Positions 1 through 7,386 of a stretch of 64,000 nt of DNA are shown in pieces; position 1 is the stretch's first letter; each line of letters starts with the position of its first letter. Under the pieces are notes generated by a model. That model was not told where the DNA came from. It saw nothing but the letters and a program-made list of their open reading frames with translations, and searched no databases. Origin of the DNA: Roseiarcus sp963835215 (GTDB lineage Bacteria > Pseudomonadota > Alphaproteobacteria > Rhizobiales > Beijerinckiaceae); contig CAWIES010000002.1 of the NCBI GenBank assembly GCA_963835215.1, positions 1,488,001 to 1,552,000 of the forward strand. The letters are read 5' to 3'. The position numbers were made by a program, and so were the translations under genes.

Positions 1-92
1 GAAGCGGCGGTGAGCGCGGTTTCGGCGCCGGCGAAGAAGGCGGCGGCGAAAAGGGCGAGAACGATAAAGGCGATTGCGAGCGGGGTGGACAT
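1..92 (-). CDS. CNNM/CorC (HlyC/CorC-like) membrane protein, N-terminal fragment
   Basis: Thirty codons are visible before the window edge cuts the gene; the ATG is at 92-90. The residues form one hydrophobic helix ending in FFAGAETALTAA, the signature of the first membrane helix of the DUF21/CNNM transmembrane domain (FSGAETALxA). Family members combine this membrane domain with cytoplasmic CBS and CorC_HlyC domains and are linked to magnesium or cobalt efflux. Only the first helix can be checked here, so the C-terminal domains are inferred from the family. Confidence 0.75.
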   Translation of the reverse strand, partial: MSTPLAIAFIVLALFAAAFFAGAETALTAA

Positions 93-142
93 GGCCCCCC
101 TTTAGCACAGCCGATGGGGCGTCTTTAAGCGCCCCCGCGCGG

Positions 143-955
143 TTAACGCGATTGAGGCGTTACGACAGCGCGGTCCTCGATTAGCGCGCGGCGCACGTCT
201 TCCGCTGATTCTCCTAGCAATTTAGCCATCGCGGCCTGGGCTGCGGCGGGCTGCTGGGCGACGATCGCCCGCATCACGTCGCGGTGCTGGTGAAGGCGGT
301 CGTCTTTGATCGCGGGGTTGCGCCAACCCATGCGAAAGGTTCCCACCAGCGCCATTTCGATCAGGCTGCCCAGGCCCGCCAGCAGCCCGTTGCCGGTCGC
401 CGAGAGGATCGCCTTGTGGAAGCGCACGTCGGCGCCGATCAGGTCGCCGTCGCCGGTTTTGTAGCGCTCCATGTCGGCGTAGGCCGCCTCGATGATCTCA
501 AGCGAGGCGGCGTCGCGGATCTCGGCGGCGATCGCCGCCGCCTGGGGCTCGAAAATCCGCCGTAACTGGAAGACGTTATTGACGAACTCTTCGGTCGGGG
601 CGGCGAGCATGTGCCAGGCGAGGAAATCGGAGTCGAGCATGTGCCACTCGGACTTCGGGCGCACCAGCGTGCCGACCTTCTGGCGCGAGACGATCAGGCC
701 CTTGGCTTCGAGGGCGCGGAACGCCTCCCGCAAGGTCGGGCGGGACACGCCAAAGCGCACCAGCAGGCGCGCTTCGGTCGGCAGGCGGGCGCCCGGCGGG
801 TGGAGTCCGGCGATGATCTCGTAGCCGAGCACCGCGGCAAGCGAATCGTTGACCCGGCGCCTGGCGACCGGCGGGCCTTCGGTCGCCTCGTCGCGCTCGG
901 GCGAGGTGGGCGGCCTTGCCGTTTGGCGCCGTCTGGTTCTCGTTGCTTGGACCAC
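143..955 (-). CDS. GntR-family transcriptional regulator, FadR/DgoR type (FCD domain)
   Basis: Predicted DNA-binding repressor of about 270 residues. An N-terminal winged helix (GARLPTEARLLVRFGVSRPTLREA region, with the wing ending in VGTLVRPKSEW) precedes an all-helical FCD ligand domain that has the usual metal ligands (DVRFH, then HQHRD). The LDSDFLAWHM stretch after the wing resembles DgoR-like regulators of sugar-acid catabolism. The frame is open up to 1123, but the upstream residues are Arg/Pro-rich and look non-coding. I prefer the GTG at 955, which has a GGAG seven bases upstream; the conserved domain itself begins about 35 codons later. No sugar-acid gene is adjacent, so the target is unknown. 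Confidence 0.8.
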   Translation of the reverse strand: MVQATRTRRRQTARPPTSPERDEATEGPPVARRRVNDSLAAVLGYEIIAGLHPPGARLPTEARLLVRFGVSRPTLREAFRALEAKGLIVSRQKVGTLVRPKSEWHMLDSDFLAWHMLAAPTEEFVNNVFQLRRIFEPQAAAIAAEIRDAASLEIIEAAYADMERYKTGDGDLIGADVRFHKAILSATGNGLLAGLGSLIEMALVGTFRMGWRNPAIKDDRLHQHRDVMRAIVAQQPAAAQAAMAKLLGESAEDVRRALIEDRAVVTPQSR

Positions 956-1208
956 GGCTTCGCTCCGTCCGCCTGGCCGCAGCCCGCCCATTCGCTGCGC
1001 TCGCTCGCCGCCGCTCTTGCGGCGAAGGGGGAGGGCGCAATCGTCGACCACAGATCGCGCAAATCCCTGTAGAACGGGCATTGCGCCTCCGCAATAGCTT
1101 AGCCGCCGCCGCCCACCGGGCAAACGCGCCCTTTGCGACCGCGTGGAACGGGTTTCGCCTCGCTCGGATGATGGTTAAGGAGACAACGCGCCTTTAGGAG
1201 GTTCGAGG

Positions 1209-2138
1209 TTGAATACGCCGCTCTACGCTTTCGTCGTCCTCGTCTGGGGTCTCACCTGGTTCGCCATCCGCCTGCAACTCGGGGCGACTCCGGCCGAAAC
1301 CTCGATCTTCTGGCGTTTTCTCGTTTCGGCGGCGGTGATGTGGCTGGGCCTCGCCGTCACCGGGCGGCTGAGGCGTGTCCCCCTGCGCAGCCATTTGTGG
1401 TTCGCCGCGCTCGGCTTCGCGCTGTTCAGCGCCAACTTCCTGTTTTTCTACAATGCCGAGAAGTTCGTCGTGAGCGGCGTGGTGTCGGTCGTGTTCGCCA
1501 TGGCGGCGGCTTTTAACGTTTTCAATCAATGGTTGTTTCGCGGCAAGCAGCCAGCGCTGCGCACGGTCGTGGGCGCGCTGCTTGGCGCGGTTGGCGTCGC
1601 CTTTTTGTTCGCCGACCACCTTGCGCCGACCAGCGCCGGCGGAGGTTCGGCGCTCGGCCTCGCTCTCGCGCTGGGCGGGACCTATTGCTTCTCGCTCGGC
1701 AATCTCGCCTCGCGACCGGCGGCGCGCGCGGCCGGCGATCTGCCCAACGCGATCGCTCGGGCGATGACCTGGGGGACGGCGTTTCTCGCCGTTGTCGTTT
1801 TGGCGCGCGGCCTCTCCTTCAAGCCGTCGACCGATCCCGTCTATGTCGGCGCGTTGATCTATCTGGCGGTGATCGGTTCGGCGGCCGGCTTCCTCGCCTA
1901 TCTCGCGCTGGTCGCTCGCGTCGGGCCGGAGCGCGCCGCTTATACGACCGTGCTGTCGCCGGTGATCGCGCTTGGCGTCTCGTCGCTGTTCGAGGGCTAC
2001 CACTGGAGCCCTTGGGCGCTGATCGGCGCGCCGCTCATTCTGATCGGCGACGTCATGATCTTTTTTCCCGGATTTGGCCGCGGCATTTTGTCGCGCCGGC
2101 TCCCGGCTCCAGCCAATTCGCCTGCTAGCGGAGAATGA
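1209..2138 (+). CDS. EamA/DMT-family permease
   Basis: Inner-membrane transporter of 309 residues with about ten hydrophobic helices in two EamA repeats (roughly residues 5-135 and 150-285). Family members export or import amino acids, nucleosides, vitamins or drugs, and the substrate cannot be read from sequence. The start is TTG at 1209, supported by AGGAGG at 1196-1201. Its stop overlaps or abuts the start of cobT, so the two are probably co-translated, which makes a corrinoid-related substrate conceivable but unproven. Confidence 0.88.
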   Translation: MNTPLYAFVVLVWGLTWFAIRLQLGATPAETSIFWRFLVSAAVMWLGLAVTGRLRRVPLRSHLWFAALGFALFSANFLFFYNAEKFVVSGVVSVVFAMAAAFNVFNQWLFRGKQPALRTVVGALLGAVGVAFLFADHLAPTSAGGGSALGLALALGGTYCFSLGNLASRPAARAAGDLPNAIARAMTWGTAFLAVVVLARGLSFKPSTDPVYVGALIYLAVIGSAAGFLAYLALVARVGPERAAYTTVLSPVIALGVSSLFEGYHWSPWALIGAPLILIGDVMIFFPGFGRGILSRRLPAPANSPASGE

Positions 2139-2140
2139 CG

Positions 2141-3145
2141 ATGAACGCTCCGGCGCGTCCCTTTAACGACTTTCGCGCGCTCATCGCCGCAATGCCGGGG
2201 CCAGACCTCGCGGCGCAGGCGGCGGCGCAGGAACGCCAGAGCGCGCTCGCAGCTGAGGCCGGCGCGCTCGGCCGGCTTGCGGAAATCGCGATCTGGCTCG
2301 CAGCCTGGCAGGGCGGCCCGCCGCATGTTGAGGCGCCACTCGTTGCGGTTTTCGCTGGCGATCACGGCCTCGCCGCCTTGGGCGCCGCGTCCGCGACGAC
2401 CAAGGCGATGGTCGCCAATTCCGCCGCCGGCGGCGCGGCGATCAATCAGGTGTGTAAGACCTTCGATCTGAGCCTGCGCGTTTTCGAACTGGCGCTCGAA
2501 CACCCGACCGGCGACATCGCGCGCGAGCCGGCGTTCGACGAAAAAGGCTGCGCGGCGACGATGGCCTTTGGCATGGAGGCGCTGGCGGCGCGCCCCGATC
2601 TCTTGTGCCTCGGCGAAATGGGCGTCGGCGGCGACATCGCCGCTTCGGCGATCTATCACGCGCTCTATCACGGCGAGCCCGAGGATTGGGTCGTGGGCGG
2701 CGCGGACGCCGACGGCGCCGGTCTCGCGCGCAAGGCCGAGATCGTGCGCGCGGCGATCGCGACGCATCGCGAGCATCTTGGCGATCCCTTTGAAGTTCTG
2801 CGCCGCCTCGGCGGGCGCGAGATCGCAGCGACGGTCGGCGCGATCCTCGCCGCGCGCATCCAGCGTGTGCCGGTGCTGCTCGACGGCTTCGTCGGTTGCG
2901 CCGCGGCGGCCGTGCTCCACGCGCTCGATCCCCCTTCGCTCGATCATTGTCTCGCCGCGCAGGTCGCCCCGGAGCGCGCGCACGCGGAAGCGTTAAGGCG
3001 TCTCGGCAAAGCGCCGCTGCTCGATCTCGGCCTGCGGCTCGGCGAGGGCGTCGGCGCGGCGTTGGCGGCTGGAATCGTCAAAACTGCCGTCGCCTGCCAC
3101 AACGGCATGGCGAGCCGCGACGGGGGCGCGGGAGTGCGGCGGTAA
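2141..3145 (+). CDS. cobT: nicotinate-nucleotide-dimethylbenzimidazole phosphoribosyltransferase
   Basis: CobT makes alpha-ribazole 5'-phosphate from nicotinate mononucleotide and 5,6-dimethylbenzimidazole, the step that activates the lower ligand of cobalamin. The 334 residues match the family's usual length. Visible family features are FAGDHGLAA near the N terminus, LCLGEMGVGGD, and the C-terminal LGEGVGAALAAG block, whose Glu (about residue 302) corresponds to the catalytic base. An ATG at 2135 overlaps the upstream stop, but GGAG at 2130-2133 fits the ATG at 2141 better. No other cobalamin gene is in the window. Confidence 0.93.
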   Translation: MNAPARPFNDFRALIAAMPGPDLAAQAAAQERQSALAAEAGALGRLAEIAIWLAAWQGGPPHVEAPLVAVFAGDHGLAALGAASATTKAMVANSAAGGAAINQVCKTFDLSLRVFELALEHPTGDIAREPAFDEKGCAATMAFGMEALAARPDLLCLGEMGVGGDIAASAIYHALYHGEPEDWVVGGADADGAGLARKAEIVRAAIATHREHLGDPFEVLRRLGGREIAATVGAILAARIQRVPVLLDGFVGCAAAAVLHALDPPSLDHCLAAQVAPERAHAEALRRLGKAPLLDLGLRLGEGVGAALAAGIVKTAVACHNGMASRDGGAGVRR

Positions 3146-3176
3146 GGGGCAGGGGATCCTAGACAATGCGCCGCAC

Positions 3177-3195
3177 ATGGTCTAGTCTAGACCAT
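3177..3195. promoter_or_regulatory. perfect 9-bp-arm palindrome, candidate antitoxin operator
   Basis: ATGGTCTAG and CTAGACCAT flank a single central T, an exact dyad ending 21 bases before the antitoxin ATG. Type II antitoxins of the Phd/VapB kind usually repress their own operon by binding such palindromes over the promoter. The location and symmetry are seen directly; binding is inferred. Confidence 0.6.
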
Positions 3196-3216
3196 CTAGG
3201 GAACGAGGAGCGCGTG

Positions 3217-3750
3217 ATGGCCGACAAACCTAAGCTTTGGACCGATGGTCGGCTCCGTCCCAGGGATATGGATGGCGTCGACCGGCGCTCGGTGATCACG
3301 CTTCTTATCGACCGAAACCCCAAAAAAAGGGCGCCGGGGCAGCGATTTGCTCTTTACCGCTCGGGCATGACTGTAACCGACTTTGTTGAGGCGGTGCGTG
3401 CCATCGGCCAACCAGAACGGAAAGCGCTCGAAGACTTGGCGTGGGATCAGAATCAGGCGTTCATTAGGGTCGAAGCGCCGAAGGAACGTGAAGTCTGGTC
3501 GGTGGTCGACGCGAAGGCGAAATTGTCGGAGATTCTCCGTCTCGCTCGCGAAGGGCGGCCGCAGACGATCGGCGCCGACGACCCGTGCATGGTCGTCTCA
3601 GCTGCGGAGTTCGAGAGATATTGGCGCCCCGATCATCTCGGCAAGTTCCTGATCGAGAGCGCGCCTCGCGGGATCGAGCTTGAACTTCCATCGCGCGCCG
3701 GCGATCGCTCCGGCGACCTCTTCGCCGCAGGCGACGAGCGCGCCGCTTGA
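3217..3750 (+). CDS. Phd/YefM-type antitoxin with an extra N-terminal domain
   Basis: Predicted antitoxin of 177 residues, about twice the length of an ordinary Phd protein. Residues ~95-150 form a Phd/YefM fold (EVWSVVDAKAKLSEILRLA, then GRPQTI and DDPCMVVSAAEFERYW). Residues ~18-92 form another compact domain (SVITLLIDRNPKK, RFALYRSGMTVTDFV, AWDQNQAFIRVE). I recognise this as resembling small stand-alone hypothetical proteins of alphaproteobacteria, but I cannot assign a function. The chosen ATG has GAGGAG eight bases upstream; an earlier in-frame ATG at 3166 lies before the palindrome. The stop overlaps the toxin start (TTGA), which indicates translational coupling. Confidence 0.82.
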   Translation: MADKPKLWTDGRLRPRDMDGVDRRSVITLLIDRNPKKRAPGQRFALYRSGMTVTDFVEAVRAIGQPERKALEDLAWDQNQAFIRVEAPKEREVWSVVDAKAKLSEILRLAREGRPQTIGADDPCMVVSAAEFERYWRPDHLGKFLIESAPRGIELELPSRAGDRSGDLFAAGDERAA

Positions 3751-4163
3751 GCGCGTTTCTCATCGACACCAACGTAGTGTCGGAACTCGTGAGGCCAGCG
3801 CCAGACCCGCGAGTGCTGTTGTTTTTGGAGCGCGAGCGCGATCTGTGGCTCAGTGTCTTGAGCTTCCACGAGCTCAGTTATGGCGCCGCTCGCCTTTCCG
3901 ACTCAAATCGTCGTCGTCGAATTACCGCTTGGCTCGCGTCGATCCGGCTGCAGTTCAAAGGTCGCTGGATCGACGTCGATGACGAGATAGCGACCCAGGC
4001 TGGGCGCGCTCGCGCAGAAGCGGCGGCGGCGGGGCGTACCGTGACGCCAATGGACTCGATGATCGCCGCGACTGCTTCGTCCCGTTCCCTGACGCTGGCC
4101 ACTCGAAATCTGCGCGACTTCGAAGCGATCGCCGTGGCGACTTTTGATCCCTGGTCGGCGTAG
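3747..4163 (+). CDS. VapC-type PIN-domain toxin
   Basis: PIN-domain ribonuclease of 138 residues, presumably the toxin of the pair. The acidic active-site residues are visible: Asp in LIDTNVVSELVRP near the N terminus, Glu in SFHELSYGA, Asp in TPMDSMIAA, and Asp in ATRNLRDF near the C terminus. This arrangement is typical of VapC/FitB-like toxins that cut RNA. The start is TTG at 3747, inside the antitoxin stop (TTGA), so production should depend on antitoxin translation. Length is normal and no catalytic residue is missing. Confidence 0.88.
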   Translation: MSAFLIDTNVVSELVRPAPDPRVLLFLERERDLWLSVLSFHELSYGAARLSDSNRRRRITAWLASIRLQFKGRWIDVDDEIATQAGRARAEAAAAGRTVTPMDSMIAATASSRSLTLATRNLRDFEAIAVATFDPWSA

Positions 4164-4200
4164 GCGCCGGGGAGAACGTTGTGGCGAGCAGCCGACAGGT

Positions 4201-4413
4201 TCAGCCCAGCCGGCGATCTTTCCGCAGGCGCTCGCTCTCGCGGCGCTCGCGCACGATCACCATCCAGGCGACGATGACGACGAACAGCGCGCCGTCGGTG
4301 ATCGCGAGTTTAAGGAAAGTCTCAGGCGCGAAGACCTGCCCCCAGAGCTGCGCGAGGCCGAGCGCGACCCCGATGAGAAAAAGCCCGAAGGCGAAGGCGA
4401 TTGGCGGGCTCAT
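4201..4413 (-). CDS. small two-helix membrane protein, unknown function
   Basis: Seventy residues with two hydrophobic helices (about 5-25 and 37-54) and a highly charged, basic C terminus (RERRESERLRKDRR). I do not recognise a family. The ATG at 4413 overlaps the stop of the upstream ybjQ-like gene (ATGA), so the two are probably translated together, and a membrane-associated role linked to the YbjQ-like protein is possible. Confidence 0.65.
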   Translation of the reverse strand: MSPPIAFAFGLFLIGVALGLAQLWGQVFAPETFLKLAITDGALFVVIVAWMVIVRERRESERLRKDRRLG

Positions 4414-4745
4414 CGCGCCGGCTCGGCGATCACCGCCGTCCCGTAGCAGATGACTTCGGTCACGCCGGACATGATTTCGGTCGCGTCGTAGCGCATCGCG
4501 ACGATCGCGTTGGCGCCGTTCTGTTCGGCGTGGTCGCACATCATCTGATAGGCGTCGGTGCGGGTGCGCTCGCACAGGTTGGTGTAGACGGTGATGTTGC
4601 CGCCAAACAGCGTCTGCACCGCGCCGGCGAAATTGCCGACCACCGAGCGCGAGCGCACGACAATGCCGCGCGCGATGCCGACGTTGCGCGTGATGCGCAT
4701 CGCGGGAATCTCAAGCGCAGTCGTCACCATGTCCGGCGTCATCAT
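4410..4745 (-). CDS. YbjQ/UPF0145 family protein
   Basis: A 111-residue member of the YbjQ (DUF74, UPF0145) family, which forms pentameric rings and has been proposed to bind heavy metals, though its role is not established. The conserved NVGIARGIVVRSRSV block, the GGNITVYTNLCERTR block, and the GANAIVAMRYDATE stretch are all present. An ATG pair (4745 and 4742) offers two starts. It lies 30 bp downstream of trpB on the same strand and overlaps the small membrane protein gene. Confidence 0.88.
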   Translation of the reverse strand: MMTPDMVTTALEIPAMRITRNVGIARGIVVRSRSVVGNFAGAVQTLFGGNITVYTNLCERTRTDAYQMMCDHAEQNGANAIVAMRYDATEIMSGVTEVICYGTAVIAEPAR

Positions 4746-4776
4746 CGGTCCCCTCCCTGGCTGAGTTGGCGCGAGT

Positions 4777-5997
4777 CTACATGCCGCCGAGATGGTCCGC
4801 CACGGCGAAAATGTCCTTGTCGCCGCGGCCCGAGAGGTTGATCACCATCAGATGGTCGCGCGGCTTCTTCGGCGCGAGTTCCATCACCTTGGCCAGCGCA
4901 TGGGCGGGCTCCAGCGCCGGAATGATCCCCTCGAGCTGTGAGCAGATCTGGAAGGCGGACAGCGTTTCTTTGTCGGTCGCCGACAAATACGTGACGCGTC
5001 CCGATTCCTTCAGCCAGGAATGCTCGGGGCCGATGCCGGGATAGTCGAGCCCGGCGGAGATCGAATGGCCCTCGTTGATCTGGCCGTCCGCGTCCATCAA
5101 GAGATAGGTGCGATTGCCGTGCAAGACGCCGGGCCGTCCGCCCGCCAGCGAGGCCGCGTGGCCGTTGGGGACGTCGAGCCCGTGGCCCGCCGCCTCGACG
5201 CCGTACATCTCGACGCTGGCGTCATCGAGGAAGGGATGGAACAGGCCGATGGCGTTAGAGCCCCCGCCAATGCAGGCGACCAGGCTGTCGGGCAGGCGGC
5301 CCTCCATCTCCTGCATCTGTACGCGCGTCTCGTCGCCGATGACGCATTGAAAATCGCGCACCATCGCCGGATAGGGGTGGGGCCCGGCGGCGGTGCCGAT
5401 GCAATAGAACGTGTCGGCGACATTGGTCACCCAGTCGCGCAGCGCCTCGTTCATCGCGTCCTTCAGCGTGCGGGCGCCCGACTGCACGGGTCGCACCTCG
5501 GCGCCGAGGAGCTTCATGCGGAAGACATTGGGCTTCTGCCGCTCGATATCGACCGCGCCCATGTAGACGACGCATTTCAGGCCGAAGCGGGCGCAGGCGG
5601 TGGCGGTGGCGACGCCGTGCTGACCGGCGCCGGTCTCGGCGATGATGCGCGTCTTGCCCATGCGGCGAGCGAGCAGGATCTGGCCGAGCACATTATTGAT
5701 CTTGTGCGCGCCGGTATGGTTGAGCTCTTCGCGCTTGAAATAGATCTTAGCCCCGCCGAGCTTCTCGGTCAGGCGCTCGGCGAAATAAAGCGGGCTCGGC
5801 CGCCCCACATAGTGCTTGAGCAGCCCGTCGAGTTCGGTTTTGAAGCTCGGGTCGGTCTTGGCCTGATTGTAGGCCTCCTCCAGCGACAGCACGAGCGGCA
5901 TCAGCGTCTCGGCGACGAAACGGCCGCCGAAAATGCCGAAATGGCCGTGCTCGTCGGGGCCGGTGCGGAAGGAATTGCGCTTGTCGAGCTTGGTCAC
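4777..5997 (-). CDS. trpB: tryptophan synthase beta subunit
   Basis: TrpB condenses indole with serine to make tryptophan, using pyridoxal phosphate. The 406 residues match the family length. The cofactor lysine is Lys99 in NHTGAHKINNVLGQ, followed by ETGAGQHGVATA and the phosphate-binding CIGGGSNAIG loop. The start is GTG at 5997 with AAGGAG upstream, and it overlaps the trpF stop (GTGA). The usual next gene, trpA, is missing; a ybjQ-like gene follows instead, so the alpha subunit must be encoded elsewhere. Confidence 0.96.
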   Translation of the reverse strand: MTKLDKRNSFRTGPDEHGHFGIFGGRFVAETLMPLVLSLEEAYNQAKTDPSFKTELDGLLKHYVGRPSPLYFAERLTEKLGGAKIYFKREELNHTGAHKINNVLGQILLARRMGKTRIIAETGAGQHGVATATACARFGLKCVVYMGAVDIERQKPNVFRMKLLGAEVRPVQSGARTLKDAMNEALRDWVTNVADTFYCIGTAAGPHPYPAMVRDFQCVIGDETRVQMQEMEGRLPDSLVACIGGGSNAIGLFHPFLDDASVEMYGVEAAGHGLDVPNGHAASLAGGRPGVLHGNRTYLLMDADGQINEGHSISAGLDYPGIGPEHSWLKESGRVTYLSATDKETLSAFQICSQLEGIIPALEPAHALAKVMELAPKKPRDHLMVINLSGRGDKDIFAVADHLGGM

Positions 5998-6669
5998 GCG
6001 GGGCTCCTTGCCTCTTGAGCATGCGCGAAGGCGGCGCGCGCGGCGGCGGCGAAGGCGGCGATTTTGCCTTCGTCCTTGACGCCGGGCGCCCGCTCGACAC
6101 CAGAGGAGACATCGACGCCGGTCGCCCCCGACAGCGCGATCGCCTCGCCGACGTTGCCAGCGTCGAGGCCGCCCGACAACAGCCACGGGAGCCTCGGCGC
6201 AAAATCGCGCGCGAGGCGCCAGTCGAACGGTCGGCCGTTGCCCCCTGGTCGCGAAGCGTCCTTGGGCGGCTTGGCGTCGATCAGCAACCAGTCGGCAACG
6301 CCTTCGTAGTCGCGGGCGTGGGCGAAATCGCTCCGCTCCGAGACGCCGAGCGCCTTCATCGCCGGCCGGCCGAAGGCGCGCTTGATCGCCGCCACGCGCG
6401 CCGGCGTCTCGCGCCCATGCAATTGCAGCATGTCAGGCGTGGCCGCCGCGACGATCGCCGCCAGCGTCTCATCGTCGGCGTCGACGGTGAGCGCGACGAT
6501 CTTGGCGCGCCCGCGCGCTTGCGCCGCGAGCTTCCGCGCCGCAGTCCAGGCTTACGAAGCGCGGGCTCTTGGGGAAAAACACCAGGCCGACCATGTCGGC
6601 CCCGGCGCTGAGCGCCGCCTCCAGCGTCGCCGCGGTCGACAGGCCGCAGATTTTGACGGTCGAAATCAT
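5994..6669 (-). CDS. trpF: phosphoribosylanthranilate isomerase, apparent +1 frameshift
   Basis: TrpF converts N-(5'-phosphoribosyl)anthranilate to the carboxyphenylamino deoxyribulose phosphate in tryptophan synthesis. The N-terminal part (STVKICGLSTAATLEAA, GADMVGLVFFPKSPRFVSLD) reads from 6669; the remainder (AARKLAAQARGRAKIVALTV, DMLQLHG, MKALGVSE, LLSGGLDAGNV) reads in another frame to the stop at 5994. Removing one base, the A at about 6543 on the + strand, joins them into a normal 224-residue protein whose spacing matches the family. The gene is either really frameshifted or carries a sequence error. The stop overlaps the trpB GTG. Confidence 0.85.
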
Positions 6670-6732
6670 GCGCCTCTTTCGGGCAAACCCGCCGCAGAGT
6701 CAAAGGCGAGGGGGCGGCCCGAGCCGGGTCGC

Positions 6733-7299
6733 TCAGCCGCCGGGTCCCGCCTTGGCGATGTGGTCGCGCAACTGGGCGGTCATCGCCTCGGACCGTTCGA
6801 CGAGCGCCTTCACCGTTTGGGTCAGTTCGGTATTTTGATGCAGCAACGCCGTGACGTTCTCTGTCAGAACGGTATTTTTAGCGAGCATGTCGACGAGCAG
6901 GGCCGTCTGCTCGCGCGCCGTCTGTTGGCGCTGCTCGTTGATTTGATGCAATTCCTCGCGATGCTGCGCGTCGGCGATGCTGTTGGCCTTGTCGCGGTCG
7001 GCCTGGCGGGTCTGGGCGAGCAGGATCAGCGGCGCTGCATAGGCCGCCTGCAACGAAAAGGCGAGATTGAGCAGGATGAAGGGATAGACGTCGAACTGGG
7101 TCCAGCCGGCGACGTTGACCCAGATCCATATGCCAACAATGATCGTCTGGCCGATCAAAAAGGTCGGCGTGCCGAAGAAGCGGGCGAAACCCTCCGCCCT
7201 GGTGCCGAACCAGTCGCCGCCGAACACGGCTTCAAGATGGGCGTGGGGCAGGTGGAACCTGCGTACCCGATGGTGGTCCGATCCCGGCTGCGTGGTCAT
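6733..7299 (-). CDS. DUF1003 membrane protein
   Basis: A 188-residue inner-membrane protein with two hydrophobic helices (FLIGQTIIVGIWIWVNVAG and PFILLNLAFSLQAAYAAPLI), the DUF1003 signature, followed by DxDKANSIADAQHREEL and a C-terminal Gln/Thr-rich coiled coil of about 75 residues. DUF1003 proteins are of unknown function. The ATG at 7299 follows a GGGGGGA stretch; a TTG at 7311 is an alternative. It lies between trpF and the ornithine-cyclodeaminase-like gene on the same strand. Confidence 0.82.
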   Translation of the reverse strand: MTTQPGSDHHRVRRFHLPHAHLEAVFGGDWFGTRAEGFARFFGTPTFLIGQTIIVGIWIWVNVAGWTQFDVYPFILLNLAFSLQAAYAAPLILLAQTRQADRDKANSIADAQHREELHQINEQRQQTAREQTALLVDMLAKNTVLTENVTALLHQNTELTQTVKALVERSEAMTAQLRDHIAKAGPGG

Positions 7300-7386
7300 G
7301 CGTCCCCCCAAATTTTGTGCCCGCTTCGACCATACGAATATCGCTACGACGCTTTTGTGACGCGGAGCAGCCCGCGGCGCCAGCGC

